Assembly (NCBI GenBank): GCA_020721805.1
Contig: DYMB01000002.1
Coordinates: 43,899-107,898 of the forward strand
Length of the DNA stretch: 64,000 nt
Reading direction: 5' to 3'
Origin: Acetofilamentum sp.
GTDB taxonomy: Bacteria > Hydrothermota > 32-111
This document shows, piece after piece, positions 35,235 to 42,641 of this stretch; within the stretch, counting starts at the first letter, position 1, and every line of letters begins with the position of its first letter. The notes beneath the pieces were generated by a model. The model was not told the origin of the DNA and did no database searches. It was given only the letters and a program-made list of their open reading frames with translations. A program made the translations under genes and the position numbers.

Positions 35235-36703
35235 AGATTAAAATAGGATTAAACTCCTTGATTCTTACTATAGTTAGACTTTTTAATTTAACTATAATGA
35301 TTCTTTTTTTTATGATATTAACAAGATTTCTATCCTTATACGATTATGGGACATTTTCCCAGATTTTAATTACAACAAATCTCTCTACGGTTGTCCTGAG
35401 TTTAGGACTATCATCGAGTGTTAATTATTTTTTTTCTAAATCTGAAAGTCAAAAGGAAAAGGAAGATTTTTTATCAGTTTTATTTTCAACAATTTTTATA
35501 ATTTCATTTTTTATCGGCATAATTTTATTATTTTTCACTCCCTATATTTCTAAATATTTTGATAATAGAAATCTTTTATTTTACTCTTACGCTTTTATAT
35601 TTTTACCTTTCTGTATAATTAGTAAAGAGAGTTTTGATAATATTCTTATAGTTTCAAACAGAATATATTCACTTATGGTATTTAGAATTATACTCTCTTT
35701 ACTACTTCTTCTGGTTGTTTTTTCAAGTTATATTTTTAAACTAAACTTTGGTCATTTTTTGATACAATATATTTTTGTTGAAATGATTTTATCAGTTATT
35801 TTTATCTTTTATATTTATTTTAAAATTATAAGATTTAAATTCCGATTAAATTTTTATCTGATCAAATCTATTCTAAAATTTTCAATTCCCCTTGGTCTTG
35901 CATCGACTCTATCAACGATAAATATAGAACTTGATAAATTTGTGATAGGCAGGTTTTTTGATACAGAAAGACTCGCCATTTACACAAATGGTTCAAAAGA
36001 GATGCCTGTTACGATAATTTCATTTTCAATCGTTTCCATTTTATTACCCATAATCGTAAAAGAGATAAAAGATAAAAATTATGATAAAGTTTTAGAACTC
36101 TGGAATATGTCGAATCGTATCTCTCTGATCATTGTTTCATTTTTTATCTCACTATTTTTTGTCTTTGCACCTGAATTGATCACCATCTTATACTCATCAA
36201 AATATATCGAGTCGGTTACCATTTTCAGGATATATTCATTGATTCTATTTTTAAGGTTCACCTATTTTGGGATAATACTCAACGCCTCTGGAAAAACAAG
36301 TTTTATCCTGTATACTTCTTTTCTTTCACTGATATTGAATCTGATTTTAAACATATTATTCGTAAAAATTTTTGGTTTTGTTGGACCCGCTATATCAACC
36401 TTTTTATGTTCTATTGTAGCAGCCTTTTTACAGGTCTATTATTCTCTTGATATATTAAAAATTAAATTTTCAAAAATTTTTGAATGGAAAAGAATTTTTA
36501 TAGTAATTTTTAATACTCTATCTTTCACTGTTATACTTTTTGTTCTTAAAATTTTTCTTTTAAAATTCAGGTTTAATCAATACTTGATATTTATCTTTCT
36601 TTCTATACTATTTGGTTTATTCTATTTCTTTTTCTTTTATAAAAAAGAATTATTTACCTTATGGAACAAATTGAACGATTATAAAGAAAAGGGGAGTGCT
36701 TAA
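35231..36703 (+). CDS. Polysaccharide flippase (Wzx-like, MOP superfamily)
   Basis: The 490-residue protein has 12-14 hydrophobic helices and a Wzx/MurJ-type layout: an N-terminal RFLSLYDYGTFSQILI (the common L-x-x-x-x-Y-G-x-F/Y motif), LGLASTLSTINIELDKFVIGRF in the middle and GPAISTFLCSIVAAFLQV late. It should move the lipid-linked glycan unit across the inner membrane for polymerisation. Its last base overlaps the first base of the acyltransferase gene. Confidence 0.88.
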   Translation: MKIKIGLNSLILTIVRLFNLTIMILFFMILTRFLSLYDYGTFSQILITTNLSTVVLSLGLSSSVNYFFSKSESQKEKEDFLSVLFSTIFIISFFIGIILLFFTPYISKYFDNRNLLFYSYAFIFLPFCIISKESFDNILIVSNRIYSLMVFRIILSLLLLLVVFSSYIFKLNFGHFLIQYIFVEMILSVIFIFYIYFKIIRFKFRLNFYLIKSILKFSIPLGLASTLSTINIELDKFVIGRFFDTERLAIYTNGSKEMPVTIISFSIVSILLPIIVKEIKDKNYDKVLELWNMSNRISLIIVSFFISLFFVFAPELITILYSSKYIESVTIFRIYSLILFLRFTYFGIILNASGKTSFILYTSFLSLILNLILNILFVKIFGFVGPAISTFLCSIVAAFLQVYYSLDILKIKFSKIFEWKRIFIVIFNTLSFTVILFVLKIFLLKFRFNQYLIFIFLSILFGLFYFFFFYKKELFTLWNKLNDYKEKGSA

Positions 36704-37308
36704 TGAAAAAAATTATCGGTTTTTTTTATTATTTTATTATTTTTTTAATTGGCATTTCAGTATCTTTTATTATTTATGACAGAAAATATTTAAAATCAAA
36801 ATGGTTTAAAAAGCCATCTATAATCTATGCACCCGGATGGTCCTGGGTTGTAAAAGATTTTATGGGTAGAATCTTTTTACACAAAAATGTAACAGTAAAT
36901 TTCCCAATCTCACCATTTTGCACTGTAATAAATTATAAAAATATTCTTTTTGATCCAGATCAGATAAATATTTTTCAAATGAACGGTTCATATTTTCAAG
37001 CCTGGGATGATGCTAAAATAATCATAGGGAAAAATGTCTGGATTGCTCCAAATACTGGTATAATTACAACAAACCATGATTTATATGATCCAAATAAGCA
37101 TTCACCCGGAAAAGATATAATAATTGGTGATGATTGCTGGATTGGAATGAATTCAGTTATTCTTCCAGGGGTGGTTATTGGTAAAAAAACTGTTGTTGGT
37201 GCTGGTTCAATAGTTACAGAAAGTTTTCCAGAGGGTAAATGCGTGATCGCTGGAAATCCTGCAAAAATAATAAAGAATTTAGATTTTAATGATGATTCTG
37301 ACTCTTAA
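36703..37308 (+). CDS. Left-handed beta-helix (hexapeptide) acyltransferase
   Basis: An N-terminal membrane helix (residues 3-24) precedes a hexapeptide-repeat domain with IIIGKNVWIAPNTGIITTNH, then IIIGDDCWIGMNSVILPGVV and TVVGAGSIVTESFPEG, ending AGNPAKIIK. The NH-x-x-x-x-x (NHDLYDP) segment carries the catalytic His of maltose/serine-type acetyltransferases. The membrane anchor suggests that it acetylates lipid-linked glycan intermediates at the inner membrane. It is the last gene of the locus. No terminator is seen after it; the next gene has its own promoter. Confidence 0.85.
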   Translation: MKKIIGFFYYFIIFLIGISVSFIIYDRKYLKSKWFKKPSIIYAPGWSWVVKDFMGRIFLHKNVTVNFPISPFCTVINYKNILFDPDQINIFQMNGSYFQAWDDAKIIIGKNVWIAPNTGIITTNHDLYDPNKHSPGKDIIIGDDCWIGMNSVILPGVVIGKKTVVGAGSIVTESFPEGKCVIAGNPAKIIKNLDFNDDSDS

Positions 37309-37359
37309 AAAAAACAAAATAATTTAAAAAATAGATACAATCAATTTCAAAATTCACAA

Positions 37360-37387
37360 TTGACTGTAAAAAATAAAAGTTTATAAT
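37360..37387 (+). promoter_or_regulatory. Promoter of the S9 peptidase gene
   Basis: TTGACT (37360-37365), a 16-bp spacer and a perfect TATAAT (37382-37387) are followed by AAAGGAGA and the ATG at 37410. Confidence 0.7.
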
Positions 37388-37409
37388 ATAAAATTAAAAG
37401 GAGAAAAAT

Positions 37410-39515
37410 ATGTTTAGGAAGAAAAAATTTTTATTTTTTATTCTTTTATTTACTTTTATTTTAATATTTTCAAAAGAACTTAAAATTTTAAAACCACCGA
37501 TTGCCATAAAGGAAGCATATTATACTTCTATACACGATACGACTATTCTTGATAACTATCATTATTTTAGAAATATTGATGATAAGAGGGTAATCGATTA
37601 TATCAAAGAAGAGAATGAATATACTGATAGGATGATGTTAAAGACAAAAAAATTACAGGAAAAATTATACAATGAAATTTTAAAAAGGGTTGATAAAAAT
37701 GAGATATCCTTACCTGAAAGAAGAGATTCTTTTCTATACTACTATAAGGATCTGAAGGGGAAAAATTATCAAATATTTTGCAGAAAGAAAAACAGGAAGA
37801 ATGAAAAGGAAGAAGTTATTCTTGATGTTAATCAAATCGCAAAAGGTCATCAATTCTTTGATATAAACCTGCTGGAAGTTTCCTCAGATCATAAACTTCT
37901 ATCTTATTCAACTGATACTCTTGGGAACGAAGTATACACTTTAAAGATTCTTGATATTGAAACTAAAAAATTACTCGATTTACCCCAAATAACAAACATA
38001 ACATCTTTCGCTTTTAATAAGTATAACGATGGATTCTTCTATACTGTTCAAAATGAGATCTCAAGATCTTATGCTTTACATTTCTTTGATATGATAATGA
38101 AAAAGGATACATTGCTTTACGAGGAACCTGATGAAAAGTTTTCAGTCTATATATATAAATCTAAAAATCTTGATTATATTTTCCTTTCGATTTCAAGTTC
38201 AAAAACGAGTGAATATTATTATTTACAGAGCAGTGATAGAGAGTTGAAATTGAATCTCCTTGTAAAGAGAGAGGAAGGAATAGAATATTCTTTTGATCAA
38301 AGTGGAAAATATTTTTATTATTTAACAAACAAAGAATGTATAAATTTTGATTTTAAAAGGTTCAGGATAGATTCTACCATTGAAAATTCGAATACTATTG
38401 TAAAAGGTAATGATACACTTATGATAGAGGGTTTTGATTGTTTTGAAAAATTTATTTCAATCTATGAAAGAGTAAATGGAAGCAAAAAATTAAAATTCTT
38501 TTATTTAAACACCGAAGAGTCAAAATATTATGACTTTGAAGAGACAAATTGTATATTTTACCCTTTATCAAACATATCATTTAAAAGGGATAGTTTCAGG
38601 GTATCCTACAATTCTTTAAAAACTCCTTCCCAAATAATAGATATAGATGTATGGTCTTTGAAAGGTGTTGTCAAAAAAGTTGATAAGATAAAAGGGTATA
38701 ATAAAGATAACTATCAAACAGAGTATATTCTTGTTCAAGCATCAGATGGCGAACTTGTTCCATTATCACTTGTTTATAACAAAAAACTTAAAAAGGAAAA
38801 TATGCCATGTTTGTTGACAGGTTATGGTTCATATGGTTTTCCTCAAGACCCCTATTTTTCAAAGATTAGATTATCTTTACTTGACAGGGGAGTCATCTAT
38901 GCGATAGCACATGTAAGGGGTGGGAGTGAAAAAGGAAGAAAATGGTATCTTGATGGAAAACTTTTAAATAAAATAAACACTTTTACAGATTTTATTTCGT
39001 GCGCTGAATATCTTATAAAAAATAATTATACTTCACCTAATAAACTTGCTATTGAAAGCGCAAGCGCTGGAGGACTTTTGATAGGAAATGCACTTAACAG
39101 GAAACCAGAGATTTTTGGCGGCGCTATTCTTTCTGTTCCATTCGTTGATCTTTTAAATACAATGCTTGACACATCCTTACCATTAACTACAGGAGAATTT
39201 GAAGAATGGGGAAATCCTAAAGAAAAAGAATATTTCAACTATATGCTTAAATATAGCCCTTATGATAACATAAAAGAAGATAATTATCCACCAATACTTG
39301 TTAAATCATCGCTATTTGATGCAAGAGTTATGTTCTGGGAACCATTAAAATGGGTCGCTAAAATGAGAGAAAATAAACTTGATAATAACCCATTGCTTTT
39401 AAAAATGGAATTGACTGGTGGACATTCTGGAAGTTCTAGTAAGTATTTACGGTATAAAGATATATCCTTTGATTATGCTTTTTTACTTTATTATGTTTGG
39501 AATATCTATAAGTAA
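37410..39515 (+). CDS. Prolyl oligopeptidase-family serine peptidase (S9A, oligopeptidase B-like), exported
   Basis: A signal peptide (1-21) is followed by a seven-bladed propeller and a C-terminal alpha/beta hydrolase. The likely triad is Ser552 in ESASAGGLLIG, Asp637 in SLFDARV and His672 in GGHSGSS. HVRGGSEKGRKWY precedes the nucleophile, as in oligopeptidase B. The usual Gly two residues before the nucleophile is Ser550. Such enzymes cut short peptides after Pro or basic residues. With the M6 and C25 proteases at 5-15 kb it fits periplasmic digestion of imported peptides. It is monocistronic, and its 3' end is one base from the convergent next gene. Confidence 0.9.
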   Translation: MFRKKKFLFFILLFTFILIFSKELKILKPPIAIKEAYYTSIHDTTILDNYHYFRNIDDKRVIDYIKEENEYTDRMMLKTKKLQEKLYNEILKRVDKNEISLPERRDSFLYYYKDLKGKNYQIFCRKKNRKNEKEEVILDVNQIAKGHQFFDINLLEVSSDHKLLSYSTDTLGNEVYTLKILDIETKKLLDLPQITNITSFAFNKYNDGFFYTVQNEISRSYALHFFDMIMKKDTLLYEEPDEKFSVYIYKSKNLDYIFLSISSSKTSEYYYLQSSDRELKLNLLVKREEGIEYSFDQSGKYFYYLTNKECINFDFKRFRIDSTIENSNTIVKGNDTLMIEGFDCFEKFISIYERVNGSKKLKFFYLNTEESKYYDFEETNCIFYPLSNISFKRDSFRVSYNSLKTPSQIIDIDVWSLKGVVKKVDKIKGYNKDNYQTEYILVQASDGELVPLSLVYNKKLKKENMPCLLTGYGSYGFPQDPYFSKIRLSLLDRGVIYAIAHVRGGSEKGRKWYLDGKLLNKINTFTDFISCAEYLIKNNYTSPNKLAIESASAGGLLIGNALNRKPEIFGGAILSVPFVDLLNTMLDTSLPLTTGEFEEWGNPKEKEYFNYMLKYSPYDNIKEDNYPPILVKSSLFDARVMFWEPLKWVAKMRENKLDNNPLLLKMELTGGHSGSSSKYLRYKDISFDYAFLLYYVWNIYK

Positions 39516-39516
39516 T

Positions 39517-40275
39517 TTAAAAAGTTAAAGTCTCAGAAGGGTAATCGTAAGGAGCGATTATAAACTTTAAATTATTGAAATTTAATCTGTTAACAACCTC
39601 TTCTTCAACATTTTTCATAGAATTTGTTCTTTTACTTAAATGATGTAAAAATATATACTTAAGATTTGGATTATAAAGTTTAAGTATCACTTTTAAAGTA
39701 TCCTCATTTGAAAGGTGTCCTTTAGTTGAATCTATTCTTTTTTTTAGTTCAACTGGATAAAATGAGTTATAAAGAAGTTCAATCGAGTGGTTTGATTCTA
39801 TTATAAGTAGATTGATATCTGAAAGTAGGTTTATTATTTTATCATCGAAACTTCCCATATCAGAAAGAAAACCAATCTTTTTATCTTTGTAAATTATTTT
39901 AAATCCAGCATTTACCATATCATGTTCTATAAAAAATGGTAAGATTTCAAAATCTAAGATATTAAATTTTTCTAAATATTGAAAAAATGTTTTGTTTGTA
40001 TAGTTTGTATAAAGTTTTTTATAAAGAATGTTAAAATAGATCCTTACATTTGGTAATCTTTTGATTATAGAATCAAGACCATTAAAATGGTCTCTATGAA
40101 AATGTGTTATAATTATTGCTTTTACATTATTTATATCTAAAAATTTATCCTTTAAAAGTTTTGAAGTCTTTTTGAATGATATACCTGCATCTATAAGAAT
40201 TAGATTATCTGGTTGAGAGTATAAAATAAAAGAGTTTCCATCAGAACAACTTGATAGGGAGAAAAAATTCACCAT
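39517..40275 (-). CDS. MBL-fold metal-dependent hydrolase (YycJ/WalJ-like)
   Basis: The metallo-beta-lactamase motif is THFHRDH with H58, H60, D62 and H63. The N-terminal SSCSDGNSFILY and LILIDAGISFKKTSKLL segments and the late FLHHLSKR match the YycJ/WalJ group, which has 5' to 3' DNA exonuclease members. Length is 252. It is the first gene on the minus-strand side of the coding-strand switch. A perfect DnaA box abuts its start codon. The precise substrate is not known. Confidence 0.8.
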   Translation of the reverse strand: MVNFFSLSSCSDGNSFILYSQPDNLILIDAGISFKKTSKLLKDKFLDINNVKAIIITHFHRDHFNGLDSIIKRLPNVRIYFNILYKKLYTNYTNKTFFQYLEKFNILDFEILPFFIEHDMVNAGFKIIYKDKKIGFLSDMGSFDDKIINLLSDINLLIIESNHSIELLYNSFYPVELKKRIDSTKGHLSNEDTLKVILKLYNPNLKYIFLHHLSKRTNSMKNVEEEVVNRLNFNNLKFIIAPYDYPSETLTF

Positions 40276-40284
40276 TTATCCACA
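40276..40284 (+). promoter_or_regulatory. DnaA box (TTATCCACA) abutting a start codon
   Basis: A perfect 9-bp match to the high-affinity DnaA box, immediately upstream of the minus-strand ATG at 40275. A second copy in the same orientation lies 74 bp away. Confidence 0.5.
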
Positions 40285-40349
40285 ACCTTTAAACATTTTA
40301 AGTTATTAAAATTTTAAATTTACAAAAAAATTTGATTGAAATAGAAAAA

Positions 40350-40358
40350 TTATCCACA
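40350..40358 (+). promoter_or_regulatory. DnaA box (TTATCCACA), second copy
   Basis: A perfect match in the same orientation as the copy at 40276-40284, within the same 264-bp intergenic region. Its role may be regulatory or DnaA titration; gene orientation argues against an origin here. Confidence 0.5.
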
Positions 40359-40474
40359 AGTTGATATTTTAAAATTTTTAAAAGATTTATAAAAAAAAAT
40401 AGCATCAAAATAAATAGCATAAAGATATTTTTTTAAATATAAGGTTAACAAACTATCTATTTTATTAGTATACA

Positions 40475-40502
40475 ACTTTACATAATATATATTATCGGGT
40501 AT
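40475..40502 (-). other. dif: Candidate dif site (XerC/XerD chromosome-dimer resolution site)
   Basis: Read on the minus strand, the 28 bp are ATACCCGATAA, TATATA and TTATGTAAAGT, the 11-6-11 layout of dif. The XerD-side arm agrees with the B. subtilis arm TTATGTAAACT in 10 of 11 positions, and the TATATA centre matches too. The XerC-side arm ends in the usual ATAA. The site is intergenic and lies within 1 kb of the point where gene direction flips from plus to minus. It is the only such sequence I saw in the window. Confidence 0.8.
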
Positions 40503-40539
40503 TGCATATATATACATAAATTGGACTGGTATAATGAAA

Positions 40540-41301
40540 TTATTTATTGTTAGCCCCTTTTTTCTCTTCTTTGTTGTAAATCTGAGTTAAAGGATCTATT
40601 GCACCTTCTAAAAGATTTTTTTGAACATATGCTTGTTGTGAATAAGTTGTATTTTTAAAAAGATAGATTATTTTTTCATAAGTATTAAGAGCCTCTTCAA
40701 CCTGATATTTTGCTTCATAGTATCTTGCAAGTCCAAGATATGCTTCTGGAGTATAAGCGTTTGTTGGCAATTTTTCTATCGCATAATTGTAGTAAACAAA
40801 GGCTGAATCAATTTGATTTAAACCCTCAAAAGATTTTGCTATTCCTATATATGCCGCAGATCTTATTTCATCCATACCTATTTTGAATTTCAAAAACTGT
40901 TTAAAACTCTTTATAGCATTGTTATAGTTCTCTTCTGGATTTTTTTGCATAGTGGCGATATTTAAATTACACATTCCTATATAGTAATTTGACATTTTTG
41001 AAGCGTTTGTGCCATAATAAGTTTGTTTTATGTTTGTAAACAACTCAACTGCCTGTTTGAAATCTCCAGAAACATATATATCAAGTGCTCCAGTCATTTC
41101 AAGTTGAGAATTTTTTTCTTTAGCATTGAAAGTCGATTTGAAGGATAGAATTATAATTATTGCAAGTATTAAAACTGAAAACCCGATAAAAAGATATCTC
41201 CACCGAGCCTTTCCCCAATTATAGAGATTTAAAACTGATTCTACGAATCTATCCCTTTTTAACTCTTTTTTTGTTACTTTTACTTTTTTTACTATTGCCA
41301 T
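40540..41301 (-). CDS. Single-pass membrane protein with TPR repeats (YfgM/BamD-like)
   Basis: A cytoplasmic basic N-terminus (residues 1-33), one membrane helix (about 36-54) and a TPR domain make up the 253 residues. Repeats include ALDIYVSGDFKQAVELFTNI, AAYIGIAKSFEGLNQIDSAF and AYLGLARYYEAKYQVEEALN. The layout resembles YfgM, a partner of the SecYEG and periplasmic chaperone network, but identity cannot be fixed by eye. A GGAGATATT site precedes the ATG. It lies 16 bp downstream of tRNA-Arg and is probably the last gene of the long minus-strand cluster. Confidence 0.7.
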   Translation of the reverse strand: MAIVKKVKVTKKELKRDRFVESVLNLYNWGKARWRYLFIGFSVLILAIIIILSFKSTFNAKEKNSQLEMTGALDIYVSGDFKQAVELFTNIKQTYYGTNASKMSNYYIGMCNLNIATMQKNPEENYNNAIKSFKQFLKFKIGMDEIRSAAYIGIAKSFEGLNQIDSAFVYYNYAIEKLPTNAYTPEAYLGLARYYEAKYQVEEALNTYEKIIYLFKNTTYSQQAYVQKNLLEGAIDPLTQIYNKEEKKGANNK

Positions 41302-41317
41302 AATATCTCCTTTTTAT

Positions 41318-41390
41318 TGCCCCTGACAAGAATCGAACTTGTGGCCCTCTGTTTAGGAAACAGATGCTCTATCCACTGAGCTACAGGGGC
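41318..41390 (-). tRNA. tRNA-Arg (anticodon CCT)
   Basis: On the minus strand the acceptor GCCCCTG pairs with CAGGGGC. The anticodon stem TCTGT/ACAGA carries loop TTCCTAA (anticodon CCT, reading AGG), and the T arm CAAG/CTTG carries loop TTCGATT. The discriminator is A and CCA is not encoded. It begins 5 bp after the apt stop and ends 16 bp before the next gene, so it must be processed from a longer mRNA. Confidence 0.95.
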
Positions 41391-41395
41391 ATTTT

Positions 41396-41908
41396 TTAAA
41401 AGTGAATTATACTTGATATTGTGTAATTTTCAAGTTTTTTCCTTCCATTTAAGAAATCCAGTTCTATTAAAAATGTTATCCCATAAACTTTACCACCACT
41501 TTTTTCAACCAGTTTTGCAGCAGCATTCATTGTTCCTCCAGTTGCAAGAAGATCATCAACAAGGAGTATATTCTCATCCTTATTTACAGCATCGATGTGC
41601 ATCTCTATCGTTGCATTCCCATATTCGAGTTTATATGTTTCTTCAAAAGTTTTATATGGTAGTTTCCCCTTTTTTCTTATCGGGACAAAACCTTTGTTAT
41701 ACTTGTTTGCAAGTGCAATACCAAAAATAAAACCTCTCGATTCTATTCCGGCAATTTTGTCGATTCTGGAAAAATCAAAATTTTTACCCATAAGATCTAT
41801 AGATTTTTTGAAAGCATAAGGGTCAAGGATTACAGGTGTAACATCCTTAAAGATTATGCCTTTAACAGGAAAATCTGGAATGTCCCTTATAAGATTTTTT
41901 AAATCCAT
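41396..41908 (-). CDS. apt: Adenine phosphoribosyltransferase
   Basis: Apt makes AMP from adenine and PRPP (purine salvage). The PRPP-binding motif is ILLVDDLLATGGT, preceded by the GIESRGFIFG loop and the flexible FVPIRKKGKLPYKT segment. The 170-residue length is typical. It is followed after 5 bp by tRNA-Arg, which seems to share its transcript. It lies 11 bp downstream of acyP, within the long minus-strand cluster that also holds purH, purL and purQ, in keeping with a purine theme. Confidence 0.95.
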   Translation of the reverse strand: MDLKNLIRDIPDFPVKGIIFKDVTPVILDPYAFKKSIDLMGKNFDFSRIDKIAGIESRGFIFGIALANKYNKGFVPIRKKGKLPYKTFEETYKLEYGNATIEMHIDAVNKDENILLVDDLLATGGTMNAAAKLVEKSGGKVYGITFLIELDFLNGRKKLENYTISSIIHF

Positions 41909-41919
41909 TTAAATCCTCC

Positions 41920-42189
41920 TTAAAATTTAATTGTAAAACCATCATAATCAGAAGATTCTATATCTTTTATCAACATTTCTTTTACCGTTGCATAATGGTG
42001 TTTTGTTTTAACATTTTTCACAAACTCTTCAAGTTGATAATTTTCACCCTGTGCGATAATCAGAACATCACCATTCTCAAGGTTCTTCACATATCCTTTT
42101 ATTCCGATACTCTTTGCTTCCTTTTGAACAAAGTATCTAAACCCAACTCCCTGAACATAACCTTTAACGATAATTTCAAAAGTTTTCAT
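41920..42189 (-). CDS. acyP: Acylphosphatase
   Basis: An 89-residue acylphosphatase, which hydrolyses acyl phosphates. The signature KGYVQGVGFRYFVQKEA holds the phosphate-binding Arg, and GYVKNLENGDV holds the catalytic Asn. Its start overlaps the end of the upstream gene by 4 bp. Its real cellular substrate is uncertain in all bacteria; the phosphate acyltransferase gene at 21-22 kb shows that acyl phosphates are probably made in this organism. Confidence 0.93.
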   Translation of the reverse strand: MKTFEIIVKGYVQGVGFRYFVQKEAKSIGIKGYVKNLENGDVLIIAQGENYQLEEFVKNVKTKHHYATVKEMLIKDIESSDYDGFTIKF

Positions 42190-42641
42190 AAATCTAAATT
42201 AAGTTTTATAAATTTTTTTATTTCGCTTATATCTTTTGCTTCAACTATTTTTAAACTTTTTGCATAATTAGATTTATATGATATTATAGGTTTGTTAAAC
42301 TGTAAAGCATAACCTATCTCTGTTAAAGTCCCATATTTCCCATCTATTGCAACTATTATATCGGAGGAGTTCACTATTATAAAGTTTCTCGCGAATCCAA
42401 TACCTGTCGATATTGGTATATCTATATATTCGTTTGCGTATTTTTTATCGTAAGGGAGTATTCCTATTGTCAGTCCACCAACTTCCTTTACACCTTTTGA
42501 AACCGCTTTCATAACACCTTCACCACCACCACAAATAATCGGCAGTTTGAATTCAGCAAGCATTTTCCCTATTTCAACACTCTCTTTGAAGAGTTCATCA
42601 TCAATAGCAGAACCTCCAATGATACCTATTATCTTATACAT
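42186..42641 (-). CDS. TIGR00725/LOG-like Rossmann-fold protein
   Basis: The 151-residue protein has IGIIGGSAIDDE at the start, ICGGGEGVMKAVSKGV, and IDGKYGTLTEIGYAL, a variant of the P-G-G-x-G-T-x-x-E motif of the lysine-decarboxylase-like/LOG family. LOG enzymes release cytokinin-type bases from nucleotide monophosphates; the small bacterial TIGR00725 group is not well characterised but likely binds nucleotides. It overlaps its neighbours by 4 and 8 bp. Its location among purine genes suggests a nucleotide-related role, which is inference. Confidence 0.78.
   Translation of the reverse strand: MYKIIGIIGGSAIDDELFKESVEIGKMLAEFKLPIICGGGEGVMKAVSKGVKEVGGLTIGILPYDKKYANEYIDIPISTGIGFARNFIIVNSSDIIVAIDGKYGTLTEIGYALQFNKPIISYKSNYAKSLKIVEAKDISEIKKFIKLNLDL

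Noticed and set aside
26590-37308. Polysaccharide locus considered as a recently acquired genomic island
   Set aside because: It looks richer in A and T than its flanks, but no integrase, tRNA end duplication, transposase or direct repeats were seen at its borders.
39505-39545. Search for a terminator between the convergent S9 peptidase and MBL-fold genes
   Set aside because: The stops are one base apart and no GC-rich stem with a T tract is present in the sequence around them.
40397-40420. 9-bp direct repeat (AAATAGCAT twice, 15 bp apart) in the dif region
   Set aside because: Short, AT-rich and only two copies. It could be chance, and it lacks iteron-like spacing over several units.
40276-40539. 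AT-rich intergenic region with two DnaA boxes considered as an origin of replication
   Set aside because: Genes converge on it instead of diverging, a dif-like site is present, and neither dnaA, dnaN nor other origin neighbours are nearby.
40534-40590. Short plus-strand frame (17 codons) starting at an ATG between the dif-like site and the TPR gene
   Set aside because: No ribosome site, very short, and mostly antisense to the TPR gene's 3' end.
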